A stretch of 64,000 bases of DNA, from assembly GCA_911728435.2 (NCBI GenBank), contig OU452198.1, positions 33,633,902 through 33,697,901 on the forward strand, read 5' to 3'. Below the pieces are notes generated by a model. It did no database searches. It had not been told where the DNA came from and saw only the letters and a program-made list of their open reading frames with translations. This document shows, in pieces, positions 1 to 10,810 of the stretch (the stretch's first letter is position 1; every line of letters begins with the position of its first letter). The position numbers and the translations under genes are program-made. Source of the stretch: Apoderus coryli (lineage: Eukaryota > Arthropoda > Insecta > Coleoptera > Attelabidae).

Positions 1-599
1 AGAACGGATCTGATCTTAAAGTCATAAAGCCTTTTGAAAATTCCTCATAAAAGTTACATAGTAGGTAATACAAAATGAAAATAAGGCAATCATTTACAAT
101 ATATACCCAAATACATCTACAGGGTGAGAACATTTCAAAATAAGATACAGTTTTATTTGTATGTCGACTTTAATAAAGATTCTTGATTTTGGAGTTCGCG
201 ACAGGACAAAAACCCATAATTTTTTATGCGCCCGTTATATATATTATTTTGATATGGGAAACCGTGACGCCTTCCAACTAGCTTGTGTATATAATAATAA
301 ATGTTCAACATTTAATTTACATGACGTTATATCGATAGTTTTGAGTGTTTAGATCACCGGGTATTTCCAACATGTTATTCTTCGAATAAGAAAAAAAAGG
401 TTGTTCTTTAGGTACGTAACAATTCCTTTAGGCGAAAATAATATTTGTATTACTTGCAGATGTTGTAAAACCTATATCAATAGAAGATAAGATAAATAGA
501 AACCAGACCCCTTAAATTTTATGATTCAAAAGGAGAGTTTAGAACATTTGTATACAATCTACTTAAATAATATTCCCTAACTAATATAAACTATAAAAC
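1..599. other. Non-coding, upstream of the first recognised exon
   Basis: No gene is supported here. Short open frames are AT-rich and resemble nothing I know. The only structure is a dispersed repeat at 471-595, listed separately. The sequence is probably intron or 5' flank of the DIP-like gene. Confidence 0.6.
471..595 (+). repeat. Dispersed repeat, copy 1
   Basis: About 125 bp is clearly similar to 16181-16325 in the same orientation. Both contain a run reading roughly CCTTAAATTTTATGA followed by AACAATCTACTTAAA-type sequence. No ends or coding capacity are visible. It is a fragment of an unidentified transposable-element family. Confidence 0.7.
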
Positions 600-776
600 T
601 CAAACAAAAATACGGGGTATGACAAAAGTAAATTGCATTGCCCGTCCGTCTTATTACATAAACACAAACAATGCAATGCATTGTTTGGCTGCACTCATGC
701 CTTTTCATCATGTCATGATTCTTGTAATTGTGTTACATCTTGAATAAAGAAATTATTTTTATTATTATTATTATTG
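600..776 (+). mobile_element. 3' end of a truncated non-LTR retrotransposon
   Basis: The stretch ends with an AATAAA signal (about 744) followed by a T/A-rich ATT microsatellite tail to about 776. The other LINE copies in this window end the same way. No coding part remains, so this is the 3' tip of a strongly 5'-truncated copy. The 5' limit is approximate. Confidence 0.5.
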
Positions 777-1628
777 TACCAAATTTCGTTAAAATTTGTT
801 AAGTGGTTTTTGAATTATCTTGGATACAGACAAAAAGACACACACTTTGCTATTTATTTGCTATTATCTGTTACTTTTATTTTTCATACTTTTTTTTAAG
901 TTTTTTTATGTGCGGCCAAAAAAAATGCAATTAAAACTAAATTTTATCAGCAATTTAATTATGTGTGGGTTTAGGTATACTTCAATTAAGAAGAATCCTC
1001 TGTCAACGTTTCTACATATATTAAATTATTCTCAGGACAATTTGACTAAACAATATAGGCGGATTTATTTGTTCTAAATTAAGTCAGCGAATTTGAGACA
1101 CCATGTACTCTGAGGCGTCTAACCAATTATTTCACAGATGGCAATGAAAGTCAGAGTCAGAGAACGGGTTTGTGACAATAAATGGTGGTTTACCAGAATT
1201 GTATTGATAATTTAATTTACTGAAAATCAACTGATTTAATTCCTCCTACGGTTTGCACAGTTCATCTCGACTGAGAGAGTTTTAGTGCTTATCGCCATGG
1301 ACTCCAAAATACTTTCAAAACTCGCGACTAAAGTTCGATGAGGAGGAGGAAGTTTCGTTGCCCGTTTGCAACTTCCGCAAAAATGGACTATCGTATAATT
1401 GTATGGTTTATTCCATTAGCTACAAACAAGCTGAAATTATTAAATAAATGAAATAGAATAATTTGATGAAAATGTACCGGGTGTGACAATATATTATATA
1501 TTCATTGCCATTGTTACAACTAAAGATAAATCTTTGGTTACAACCTAGTTACCTTCTATATAGATTTCTCATAACCAGTTTTATTACATTTCTCTAGTAG
1601 TAACGTTCCTTTATTTCTCCTTTTCCAG
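777..1628. other. Non-coding gap before exon
   Basis: Around 777-835 is a short repeat seen again near 45315-45370 and 55390-55430 (motif like ACCAAATTTNGTTAAAAT). The rest shows no coding signal. The last bases form a pyrimidine-rich tract and AG acceptor for the exon at 1629. Confidence 0.55.
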
Positions 1629-1756
1629 AGGAGTGGTCCAGCACCGTCCATGTAGTGGACGAACCGGATTTTCTAGTTCCCATCAATAATTTAACGGTTC
1701 CGGTTGGTAGAGAAGCCATTCTATCCTGTACAGTCAATAATCTCGGCAAATATAAG
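1629..1756 (+). CDS. DIP/lachesin-like Ig protein, exon with strands A-B of Ig1
   Basis: This exon encodes the start of an N-terminal V-type immunoglobulin domain. A pyrimidine-rich tract and CAG precede 1629 and GTAAGT follows 1756. Reading from 1631 in frame gives EWSSTVHVVDEPDFLVP, then VPVGREAILSCTVNNLGKYK. The VGREAxLSC segment is the B strand with the first canonical cysteine. The exon starts in phase 1 and ends in phase 0, directly before the C-strand tryptophan encoded by the next exon. The layout matches Dpr-interacting proteins, which are neuronal GPI- or membrane-linked Ig proteins used in synaptic partner recognition. Which DIP paralogue this is cannot be decided here. An alternative acceptor two bases later would also be possible. 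Confidence 0.85.
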
Positions 1757-1951
1757 GTAAGTGGATTTTATGTGTCGCCATTCCCAAGTACCTAGATGTA
1801 ATACCCTCATATAAGGCAGGGTAATGTTACTTTGGAATTTTGAAGTGGATCGTAAAAAGTTTACAAAAAGGAAAAGTAAATATAACTGAAAAATACGCAT
1901 TGATATAAGAATGCAGTTTATACATTGTAGTGTACTGTTGTAAAATATATA

Positions 1952-2420
1952 CAGGGTGTCCATAAAGTAACGGAACGGGCGAATATTTTCAAAATGGTAC
2001 ATTTTTAGAAGAAAAGCCGAAACAGTTTTGATTTATGTTTAGCAATTTTTTAGCCCCCGTATTTGATCCGAAATCAGCCGCATGGCAGCGCCATTATCTA
2101 AGTCATGTTTGGATACTTTTTTATGAAACTAACGATACTGCGTAAACTAAATTTTTATAGTCCGCTTCGTTTTCGAGATACAGGGCGAAATTAAAAATAT
2201 TGCATTTTGGGACCCCTCCTGTATCTCAGCTACCTTTTACTTATAGGAAAAGTAAAAACTGTATTTGATACATACTTTTACATAGAATCCAGTGGCGTAG
2301 ATTTTGTGAAATGAGCTGTCATTATTTAGGTATAACCCAAAATTATGTTTTTTTAAATAGTACATCTTGTATATTTTTAATATTTAAAACATAAATGCTT
2401 TGCGCTTTTCAAAAATACAT
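1952..2420 (+). mobile_element. Mariner-type MITE relic
   Basis: It begins with the terminal motif CAGGGTGTCCATAAAG after TA at 1950-1951, the usual Tc1/mariner target. The first 60 bp match 30966-31030, including a GTTCAAAATGGTAC-like segment. There is no transposase frame, and I could not find a matching right end, so the end coordinate is a guess. Confidence 0.45.
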
Positions 2421-2725
2421 ATATAATATATATATTTTGAGTATTAGCCTTGTATTTAGTATTAAGATAATTTTCAATTGGGTTCTTATTATTAGTTCCG
2501 GCAATGATTTATGTATAAATCTTTGGTTCTGGTCTGGATCATTGTCCACATCACAAATTTTCATTACATGAGAAATAAAAGTCAAAACTCTGTTTTATTT
2601 TAATGACATAGTAATTTAATATTAACATTTTTCCCAGAGATGATTTTAATACAGTTCTCTTCGTAGGTATACTTAGATTACTACGTAATTAAGATAATTT
2701 ACACAATGCAAATCGCGTTTAAACA

Positions 2726-2763
2726 CTGATGATGAAGCTAGTAGCTTCGAAACATGTTTGGTC
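2726..2763 (+). ncRNA. Hammerhead-ribozyme-like motif
   Basis: The conserved core CTGATGA is at 2726-2732. Stem II is GAAGC/GCTTC (2734-2738 with 2744-2748) with a 5-nt loop. GAAA follows at 2749-2752, and a GTC cleavage-type triplet ends at 2763 after a short stem-III segment. Hammerhead ribozymes are known in Penelope-like retroelements. Stem I is only partly complementary (AAA/UUU around 2719-2723 and 2767-2772), so activity is uncertain. A close relative lies at 48826. Confidence 0.55.
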
Positions 2764-3574
2764 GTCTTTAAGAATTTTCAAACTCAACTCCATCGGAGGT
2801 TTGCAATATTTTAATAGTAAACTGCAATTAGGGTACACTAATCCTTAGTTTTTTGACGATTCTTGAGCTCTGCAGCTGTCACGCACCAGCCGCCCTGGCA
2901 TTTGGGTATAGCATCTGTTATCCTACCTATTACTTACGGTTTTCATAAAAATCATTTATTTGTAGAAACTCGGTTCCCTAGTAAAAAGTGATAGCTCCGT
3001 GTACGGGGTGTCCCGACCAATTCTAAATAGGAATTCAGTGACGTACTTAGAAATTTCTTGTGGGGACCTAGTTCAGGATACATAATAATAATAATAGTCT
3101 TTCTTGACAACCAACAAAATAAATTACAAAAAATTCTTCTTTATCTGTATAACAAACGAAAAAAAAATTGGTGTCAAAAGGCGAGGTTTGGATTCAATTT
3201 CATAGGTAATAAAACCTGTGGAAAAGTTCCATTCTTGAGTGATGTTACGACCCCATTGAATTCAAGGATCGTATGTAACCGAGGGAGCAAATTTAGTCGT
3301 CGAAACCTTAAAGTTGATAATTTTAAATCTGACTTTGGTATTAATATAATTATTAAAGAAGAAAAAATATATAACACCATGATTTATATTATCATTCCAT
3401 ATTTATTGATATGAAAATAATTCTTGTTTTACCATCTTTCATCAATAAATTTATTTGGGTTCTGTATTTTGTTTTCTTGGATTTGTACTTCATCTCCACC
3501 GAAAACGAAAAATGATACTCTTGACTGTTTTAGAGTTATTTGGATTGGTATACTTACCGATTATTTTGTGTCGA
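2764..3574. other. Non-coding, repeat-derived
   Basis: Around 3003 is a mariner-like end (GGGGTGTCCCGACC). A simple ATA/ATAATA run lies near 3083-3097. The overlapping frames at 3058-3414 on both strands look like chance frames in AT-rich sequence. No gene is supported. Confidence 0.5.
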
Positions 3575-3960
3575 CCCTATACACCGGGTGTCCCACCGGG
3601 AAGGGATTCGATCGATTATGGAGAAACTACACTGTGGAACAATCTGAAAATCTGGTGTAGTACTTAGGTCGATGGGGACAATTCAGCTAAAATGTTTTCA
3701 GGATAACGTTATAACGGAACTGGGTGTTAACTTCCTTATTTCAAATACGACTATAAATTATATTTTTTTTGGATTCTCCTTATAATTCTAAACATATTGC
3801 ATGCATACTATGTTGTACCTATCGCCAGCCGTTTTCGAAATATTTGAAATTTTATGTCAAAAATGACGTTTTCAGAATAAAGAATAATAACAATTAGAAA
3901 ATCCTAGGAGACATAGATCTACTTTAGGCGTGTACGTATATTTTTTTAGTAAATATTAAT
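3575..3960 (+). repeat. Dispersed mariner-type repeat, copy 1
   Basis: A copy about 330-380 bp long is repeated at 32735-33060 in the same orientation. Both start near CCGGGAAGGG and share GGAGAAACTACA, GGTGTAGTACTTAGGTCGA and CATTTTCGAAATATTT-like blocks. The CACCGGGTGTCCC at its start resembles mariner terminal repeats in this window. It is non-coding. Confidence 0.65.
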
Positions 3961-4560
3961 AAAGGGTATTTGAAAAAAAGGGTAAAAAATCAAATTGAAA
4001 AAAGTGTCATAATTCAAAATTTTCAAATGGCAACCCCCCACTTTATATTTTTTTTATTTTTTTGCATCAAAAATAAGGGCAAGTTTATGAAAGGATGTCT
4101 ATCCCAAAAACTGTTTTCAAAATATTCACAATTTTACATTTTTCTATTACAATCGTGATATGAATTTACATTTATATACTGGTTGATGATGGACCTAATA
4201 GGGTGGGACCTTTGTAGCTGGTGAGTGTCCGGAAATTTAAGGACACCCCTTAGCAGGCGTCCATCTGTCCTGTAAGAATTTAGTAACGTAGAATATGGAA
4301 CATCGGTATCACGTTATTGCTTCGTAAGTTGAGAGACTTACCTGGTTGTGTCTTTTTCCTGTTCTGTTTATATGTTAGTTTAAGGTTTTGGTGCTGGCAT
4401 ATTCTACTTATATGCTGGGGCTATTTCAGATGTCCCTGACTTCGGTCTAAAAATGTTTGGATGGCTTGGAGAGGTATCACTTATAGAAACACCCATATCT
4501 ATTTAATGACTCGGAGAGGTGTCCGTGAAACCCCACACATATTGTTTGTGTTATTTCCAT
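3961..4560. other. Non-coding gap
   Basis: This is AT-rich sequence with no recognisable gene or repeat boundary. Its right edge is the poly(A) end of the minus-strand LINE. Confidence 0.5.
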
Positions 4561-6532
4561 TTTTTTTTAACAAATCTTTATTCAAATATTTCCCGTTTTA
4601 CATACACATGGTTACAAAATTCTTTAAACAGTGTTTGAAGGCAACACTGGTCTCAAGAATAGGTTTACAGAACTAAATCAACAGTGCTCACACCTATACA
4701 CAAATCATCATAATATTCTGAATAATATTTATGCATATATCTACAAAAATAACAAAACCAAAAAAAAGTAATATCCCACATACGATCCGATCACAAAAAG
4801 CAATACGACTCATACAGATAATCCTAACGATTCATACAGATAATCATGACAATACTATAAAAAAACGAAAAAAAAAAAAAGAGAAAATGTTGGATTAAAA
4901 AAGAAAAAATGAAAACGGCAACAAGCAGGAGGGAGATGCAACTCACACAGGGGCGAGGCAGGTCCTCAACATCTTTTTGAAAGCTCTAAACGATTCCGCT
5001 GCTCTTACCTCCATGGGTAAACTATTATAGACACTTGATGCTTGGTAAATGGGATCATATAACCCTTTATTAGTTCTAACATTGGCGTGATAAATATTTT
5101 GTCTCGTTCGAGTGTAGTGACTGTGAACATTATGAGCAAACCTAATCTGTGTATTTGACTTCTGTGTTTTATTTATTACTCTATAGATATATTTACTTTG
5201 TTCAATCTTAAGAATGTTCTTAAGTGGAATCAGATTCATTGTGCTGTATATAGTAGTAGTGTGGGGAAGCCGTTCAAAGTTAAAAAGTATTTTTATTATC
5301 CTATTTTGTAAAACCTCGATTTTATGAAAAAGTATTATACCACATGTACCCCATACAGGCAACAAGTATCTCAGATGTGATAAGAAGAATGCGTTATATA
5401 TATTCATTTTACTTTTCTCTGTAAGGTAATTTCGGCATCTAAATATTGCACCTATCATCGGAGTAATTTTATTTGTTATATATTCTACATGATCCTTCCA
5501 CTGTAGGCTATCATCTATTATCAACCCCAAGTACTTAATTGAAGACACTTTTTCCAAATAGACGCCATTGAGCAATACTATCGGATTTCGAATATTTTTA
5601 TTTTTTTGCTTGAAAAACATGTACTTTGTCTTGTTAATATTTATTTTTAATTTATTATTCAATAGCCATCCAAAATATGTAGACAGATCGTGGTTTACCA
5701 ATGTTTCCAATTCGTACATGTTAGTTTCACTATATAGTAAGACTGTGTCGTCAGCAAATGTGTAATATTGTGCCCTTAAGTTAACTAACTTTAAACTTAA
5801 AACATATAGTGAATATAACAAGGGACCAAGAACCGATCCTTGTGGAACGCCACAGTGAGCATAAGCCCACTCACTGACAAAACCGTTCATACATACATAC
5901 TGACGTCTGTCTGTTAAGTAAGATTTAATTAATTTGTGCGTTGTTCCGCGAAAACCCATTTTATATAATTTACTGAGTAGATTATCATAACTGACCACAT
6001 CAAATGCCTTTTGCAAATCAACAAAAACGGCAACTACTATTTTGCCATTGTCAAGTTCTTGTGATATCTTATTTACCAGATCCATAGTAGCGCTCAACGT
6101 ATTACTATTGTTTATAAAGCCGTACTGAGATCGATCAATATCAACAAATCTTTGCATGAATGCTAGAATTCTTCTTTTTAAGAGTTTTTCGAATATTTTT
6201 GAAAATACACTAATAACACTAATTGGTCTATAGTTTCCCATTGATTCCCTAGAACCAGCTTTGTAAATCGGGGTAATTTTACTAATTTTAAGAACTTCCG
6301 GAAATATGCCAGTTTCAATTATATTGTTATTTAAAGTGACTAAAATGTTTATAAGGTTTTCCCCTAAGTTGAGGATATCCCTCACAGTTATTTTATCATG
6401 ACCCGGAGCAGAGTTGCATCTCAATTCCTTTACAATGTCCCCTACCTCGCTTTCATTTGTTAAATTCAAGTAAATACTATTCTCACAAAAAATTTCATTG
6501 AACAACGTATTAACTCTGCTACCAGGTTATTA
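4561..6532 (-). mobile_element. 5'-truncated LINE (Jockey/CR1-like) with poly(A) end
   Basis: Read on the minus strand, it carries one long reverse transcriptase frame, a 3' untranslated region and an AATAAA signal near 4573-4582. A short A tail follows (T run at 4561-4568 on +). The endonuclease half is missing and the frame begins right after a stop at 6527-6529, so the copy is 5'-truncated, as is typical of target-primed integration. The intact reading frame makes it one of the youngest insertions here. I could not define a convincing target duplication. Confidence 0.8.
4943..6526 (-). CDS. Reverse transcriptase of non-LTR retrotransposon, 5'-truncated
   Basis: The frame of about 528 codons has no ATG; the partial start is set by truncation. 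From the first usable codon at 6505, the fingers segment SAPGHDKI lies near residue 33. NYRPISVISVFSKIFEKLL follows near 91, catalytic block A FVDLQKAFD near 161, block B GVPQGSVLGP near 219 and the catalytic FADD near 250. A thumb domain and a C-terminal region ending near residue 520 follow. All catalytic aspartates are present. An RT of this type copies its own RNA at a nicked target, but here the N-terminal endonuclease is missing. The clade is Jockey/CR1-like by motif appearance only. Confidence 0.88.
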   Translation of the reverse strand, partial: PGSRVNTLFNEIFCENSIYLNLTNESEVGDIVKELRCNSAPGHDKITVRDILNLGENLINILVTLNNNIIETGIFPEVLKISKITPIYKAGSRESMGNYRPISVISVFSKIFEKLLKRRILAFMQRFVDIDRSQYGFINNSNTLSATMDLVNKISQELDNGKIVVAVFVDLQKAFDVVSYDNLLSKLYKMGFRGTTHKLIKSYLTDRRQYVCMNGFVSEWAYAHCGVPQGSVLGPLLYSLYVLSLKLVNLRAQYYTFADDTVLLYSETNMYELETLVNHDLSTYFGWLLNNKLKININKTKYMFFKQKNKNIRNPIVLLNGVYLEKVSSIKYLGLIIDDSLQWKDHVEYITNKITPMIGAIFRCRNYLTEKSKMNIYNAFFLSHLRYLLPVWGTCGIILFHKIEVLQNRIIKILFNFERLPHTTTIYSTMNLIPLKNILKIEQSKYIYRVINKTQKSNTQIRFAHNVHSHYTRTRQNIYHANVRTNKGLYDPIYQASSVYNSLPMEVRAAESFRAFKKMLRTCLAPV

Positions 6533-8863
6533 GGGGGGGAATTTTAGAAATTTCCCTTTTGGTAATTTTATAGATTAGTTTGTTTTAGTTCACTGCCCTC
6601 TCATAGATATTTGAAAGGATTGTGTAGTGATTTCATAGTTATAGCTGAAGCGGTTCGGTTTACTGGTGAAGGTTGCTGGTATCAAACTATGTGGCGCTCC
6701 CAATTCATCTTCGGACCCCGTCGACTCCACTGTCTAAAAGCTAGCGGCTGCTAGCTTCGTTTAGAGTAACCGTAATTTTTTTAGTACTTTAGTTGAAGTT
6801 TATAAATAAAATTTAGAGCGTCACAGTGAGAACATCTAACCTTATACCTTAACCTTATGTGATATAATCTTTATGTTCTTTTTTAATGGAACACCAAGTA
6901 TACTCTAGGCTATTGTGATTTCTTATAGGGGTGCAATTTTATAATATAAGCAAACTGGCACCTAATCACCATATAATTATTTTAGCGGTCTGACTTGCAT
7001 CAATCTCAATTTGTTAAAGCTTTCCGAGTTATAGGTACTTTTTCCAATATTTATCGCGTTCTTTCTCGGAGAGACATCGTGTATAGAAAAGTGTTTTCTA
7101 ATCTGAATCCCAAAGTCTCCTTCATAAATTTTAAATCCGTCGCACAGTCAATAACAATTTGGTATGCATCAAACAAAGACATGTGCCTATGTATGTAGTA
7201 CATCATTCAAACTAAATTTAAGTTTGCAAACTAATGCTTATAATTTCACAATTTACATAGGGTATGCTTAGACTTAACTCCGTATGGGTACCGACTATAG
7301 AATAAAGGGAGTTAAATGTTATTCTGATGTCAGATTTTCTAATTTAATTTAATATCTAATTAGTCTGAGCTTTATCTCGACATAACACGTCGTGTGTGTA
7401 CGTTTTCTGGTTGACGAGTCGCGTGTCTCCAATGAAGACAGAGTTTTGTCTATTTGCATAATTAACAGGTCCCTGAAGGCGAAGTCTGTGTTGTCGACAT
7501 ATTACGTGCACTACACGTTTTGCTCTATTTGTATTTGACAAATTGGTTATTCATGTCATACTTTTTAAATGTGTATTGAATTTTTTCGTTGTTTAACTAG
7601 TTCAAACTGACAGTATAATATGACCAGGTTCACAGATAAGATTTACTCGTACCTAACAAGTGTCTGGAGCTTGATTTCGATGCAGTAACAATCTCATTCG
7701 AATGCACCAAACATGGATGGTTTTATCCTGGTATTAAATATGTATTTGGCAATACAAAACGCTCTTCCAATTAGAAGTTCTACTAAGATAAATTCTCCTT
7801 CAGCCCCTATCGTACCAGAGAGTCGAACGTTTCATTCCATTCCATTTTAAACAAGAGGGGTCCAGAGAACCAGACCATAGTCAGATCATTGTTTTTCCCT
7901 TTCTCCCCTCGTCTGATGTGAATTTTGATGATATTAGGGTCTTTATAGCTGCTTGGCTATCAGAGAAGATTTTACTTCACTTTCGACAGCGTAATTATAT
8001 CTCTTATATTTACGCTGCTTTCAAGCATATTCCTCCCGTTCAAGCACCTGCCTACACAGATCAATGTCTAGAACTTACATAGAATAGCGCGGGAACTCAG
8101 ACATGGGGCCAAATCAGCTCAAAATTATTACAGATTTTTTTTTAATGTGCTACCTGAGGGGTTTATGGAGATGACGGTGAAGCCACTTATGTCGAAATTG
8201 AGAGCTTAGTTAGTAGAGAAATCTTTCTACACATTTGATTAATTTTTGTTAGTGATTTAATTTTTTGATAGTGTTTGATGTTGATTATTGTCTTGTGTTA
8301 CATATTGATTTGTGGTTTTGTTAGTTATATACGTACATCTGTATTGTTTCGCAAATTAATCTGCAACAGCGCGGCGTCGGTAAGGCGATTGCAGTTGTAA
8401 TAAAACATGGCTGATTTCATTCATAAAATTTCCAGCGGCGTGCGTTGTAAAAGTTTAGTAATAATTAATAAACATTTATGCGTTACTAAAAAATTGAAAT
8501 TAATGAAAAGTTCTTCACGTGTTTGGTAAAAGCACCTACTGCTATTAAGCTGTAACACCCAAGAAGTATTTTATTTATTTAATTAATTATTTATTTTATT
8601 TCAAATATGTACTAAGGTTTGCATACCAAAAATGAAAATAAACAAAAACGTTCTAAAACAACTTAACGAAATAAATTAAATTCTTTGGTAATCTTGCTTG
8701 GTTTAAACAAAAAAAAATCTAAAACAACTTAACACTTATCGAAAATAATTAAAATATCTTAGATCTTTTTGTTGCTTTAAGTCACGTTTAGAAACTATAA
8801 TTAACTGTTTTAAATATTTCGATTAAATATAATTAGTATTACTTTATAGAAGGTGGCAATCTG
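6533..8863. other. Non-coding gap with no recognised element
   Basis: I see no coding region or transposon end. A small perfect hairpin-like sequence (AAGCTAGC...GCTAGCTT) is at about 6738-6757. Patches of higher GC near 6700 and 8360 resemble no gene that I recognise. Confidence 0.45.
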
Positions 8864-9115
8864 TTAGATTTCGTCAACTTGAGCATCATCGTCATCATCA
8901 GTCTCGCTGTCGTGATCTTGTCCTAAAGTTATTATAATGTGCTCCTTAACATGTCGGCAAAAACTATTCCAATCATTACTGGATATTATAAACTTCTTTT
9001 AATGTAGATAGGTTGAAATTTCCGGTTGTATTGCGGGTTCTTATATATTTAATTTAAGTTTTGCGTAAGTTAACTCGATTGGGTTTAACTCGCACATATA
9101 CGGAGGCGTTCTAAA
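8864..9115 (-). pseudogene. C-terminal relic of a DDE (Tc1/IS630-like) transposase
   Basis: On the minus strand, fragments read PPYMCELNPIELTYAKLKL and, after stops and shifts, HVKEHIIITLGQDHDSETDD with an acidic run up to a stop at 8864-8866. The PPYxCxLNPIE motif surrounds the last catalytic region of a known insect transposase family that ends in an acidic tail. Only the last quarter of the gene survives and the frame is broken. The family assignment is from memory of the motif. Confidence 0.6.
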
Positions 9116-10386
9116 AGATGTTTTTTTTTTTAAATCGAACTACCCTGATTTTTTTAGCCATTAAAATTGCATATCTATGTTCCTTTTAAATGAAATACCA
9201 CACTTAATAGTTTTAATTTTAGAAATATCAAAAATCGAGAACCGTTCTCGATTTTTCTCGATTGAAAAATTTATTGTTCCGAGGATTTTTGGACATTCTG
9301 TAATTTTGCTATAGTGTTACCTTCTGTCACGATTATGTTGTTAATCTTTAAAATACCAAAATTCTAAGTAGATTCAATAAAAATTTCCATTTTTGATGCC
9401 TTATTAAACAACAAACAATGTGTAAGCTTATATTTCTACAAGAACAAAAAAAAAATTGTTTTAAACCTAAAACACTAAAGTAACAGAACACTAAATATAC
9501 AATAATAATTTGATATAATATTTGATAATATTGCAACTCATACACGACAACAAAAGTATAAATATTAACACCACTCTGCCACTGGCTGATTCAATATTAT
9601 TACGAGGGGCGGCAACAATTGCGGGGAAGAACTCAGTTTCCACCAATTGCGACTTGAACACCCGCATGGCGACAAAACGTGCGAGGGTCTACGCACCAAT
9701 TAGGATCATTCGGGCGGCGTCTAACCACCTATTTCGCGTGGAATTGCCGATTTTACAGAATATCGTAATTTCTTTTCCCTATGTTAATATTCAGTGGTAA
9801 AAATTTTACTTATTAAATAAAAATAAAGCAAACAACCACTTAAAAATGCTGAGCTTTTTTCATTATTATTATTTGTAATTGTAAAAAATCAATTTTCAAG
9901 TTAATACTACTTCTTTTCGAGAACTTTTGATATTTTGTAGTTAAATTTGGCAATATAGGATTTTTTTGTCCGCATTCCTTTGGTTGTTACAGATTCGTTT
10001 GCCAAGCAATACCAGAGCTTGTTTTTGAACGTACTCAGCAATAATCCGCACTTTGTAAGTGCCTCCCTCTAGTATAACATTAGAGTCTCAATGACTGATG
10101 GTGACTACTGTGGTTGTTTCAATGCTATCCATGGGAGTCGTTTATAAGGGACAAGGGGTCATTTACATTTGTGTGTTTTGTGACACTGCTAATTTGTTTT
10201 TCTTTTTATTTTGTTATCTATGTATTTGTTTTTAGTTAAAGTAAAATGTATTATTGTCCATTTATATTTTTTTTCCTACTCACTATTTCTTTGTAGTTTA
10301 CTCATATTTTTGATGATAATATGATATTTTGTTTATGATGTTTTTATTTTAGATTATGAATTTATTTGGTGTTGAAGCGAAATATA
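9116..10386. other. Non-coding gap with a GC-richer patch
   Basis: Sequence at 9590-9745 is notably richer in GC than its surroundings and has a weak B-box-like GTTCAAGTCGC on the minus strand. I could not fold a tRNA or identify a SINE. The open frame across it (9522-9800) resembles no protein I know. Confidence 0.4.
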
Positions 10387-10810
10387 CAGGGTGTCCCGAA
10401 ATTAACTTAAAATAATTAGGGGACATTCTACAAGCGAAAATAAGCTTTTTTTCATATGAACATATATCGATAAATGCTTCATTTTTCAGAGTGTTATTTG
10501 TAAATTACTGACGATGGGTTTTGAGTAATATTTCTGAAACGCGTCTCGATATCAAAACGAAATTTAAAAATATGATATTCCATGGTTAGGAAAATGTCAG
10601 GGGTGGGATAGGCTGAGGGGGTCAGAGCAAATTTAGTCTCAACTTTTCTTTGAAAAAAAAAATATTATTTTCGCTTGTAGAATGAACATATATCGAAAAA
10701 TGCTTCGTTTTTCAGATACAGGGTGTTATTTGTAAATTCCTGCCGATGGGTTTTTAGTAATATTTCCGAAACGCGTCTCGATATCAAAATGACATTTGGT
10801 ACACTTACGT
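10387..10810 (+). mobile_element. Mariner-type MITE with an internal direct duplication
   Basis: It starts after TA with CAGGGTGTCCCGAAATTAAC. A roughly 115-bp block at 10455-10570 is repeated at 10683-10805. Both blocks contain GAACATATATCGA, TGTTATTTGTAAATT and GAAACGCGTCTCGATATCAA. The second copy carries another CAGGGTG motif at about 10722, so it may be the end of a second, overlapping element. No transposase is visible and the right end is approximate. Confidence 0.55.

Noticed and set aside
820..1077. 85-codon hydrophobic open frame
   Set aside because: Composition follows the T-rich DNA and it has no known domain; it begins in a dispersed repeat.
3058..3414. 118-codon frame overlapping a 68-codon frame on the other strand
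   Set aside because: Both are AT-driven, with ATA/TTA runs, and resemble no protein family. The area lies among mariner-type repeats.
6738..6757. Short AAGCTAGC/GCTAGCTT palindrome as a regulatory site
   Set aside because: A single occurrence with no gene nearby; a chance restriction-site-like palindrome is sufficient explanation.
9522..9800. 92-codon frame and possible tRNA/SINE on the reverse strand
   Set aside because: A B-box-like GTTCAAGTCGC exists, but no A box at proper spacing and no cloverleaf could be drawn. The protein has no recognisable motif.
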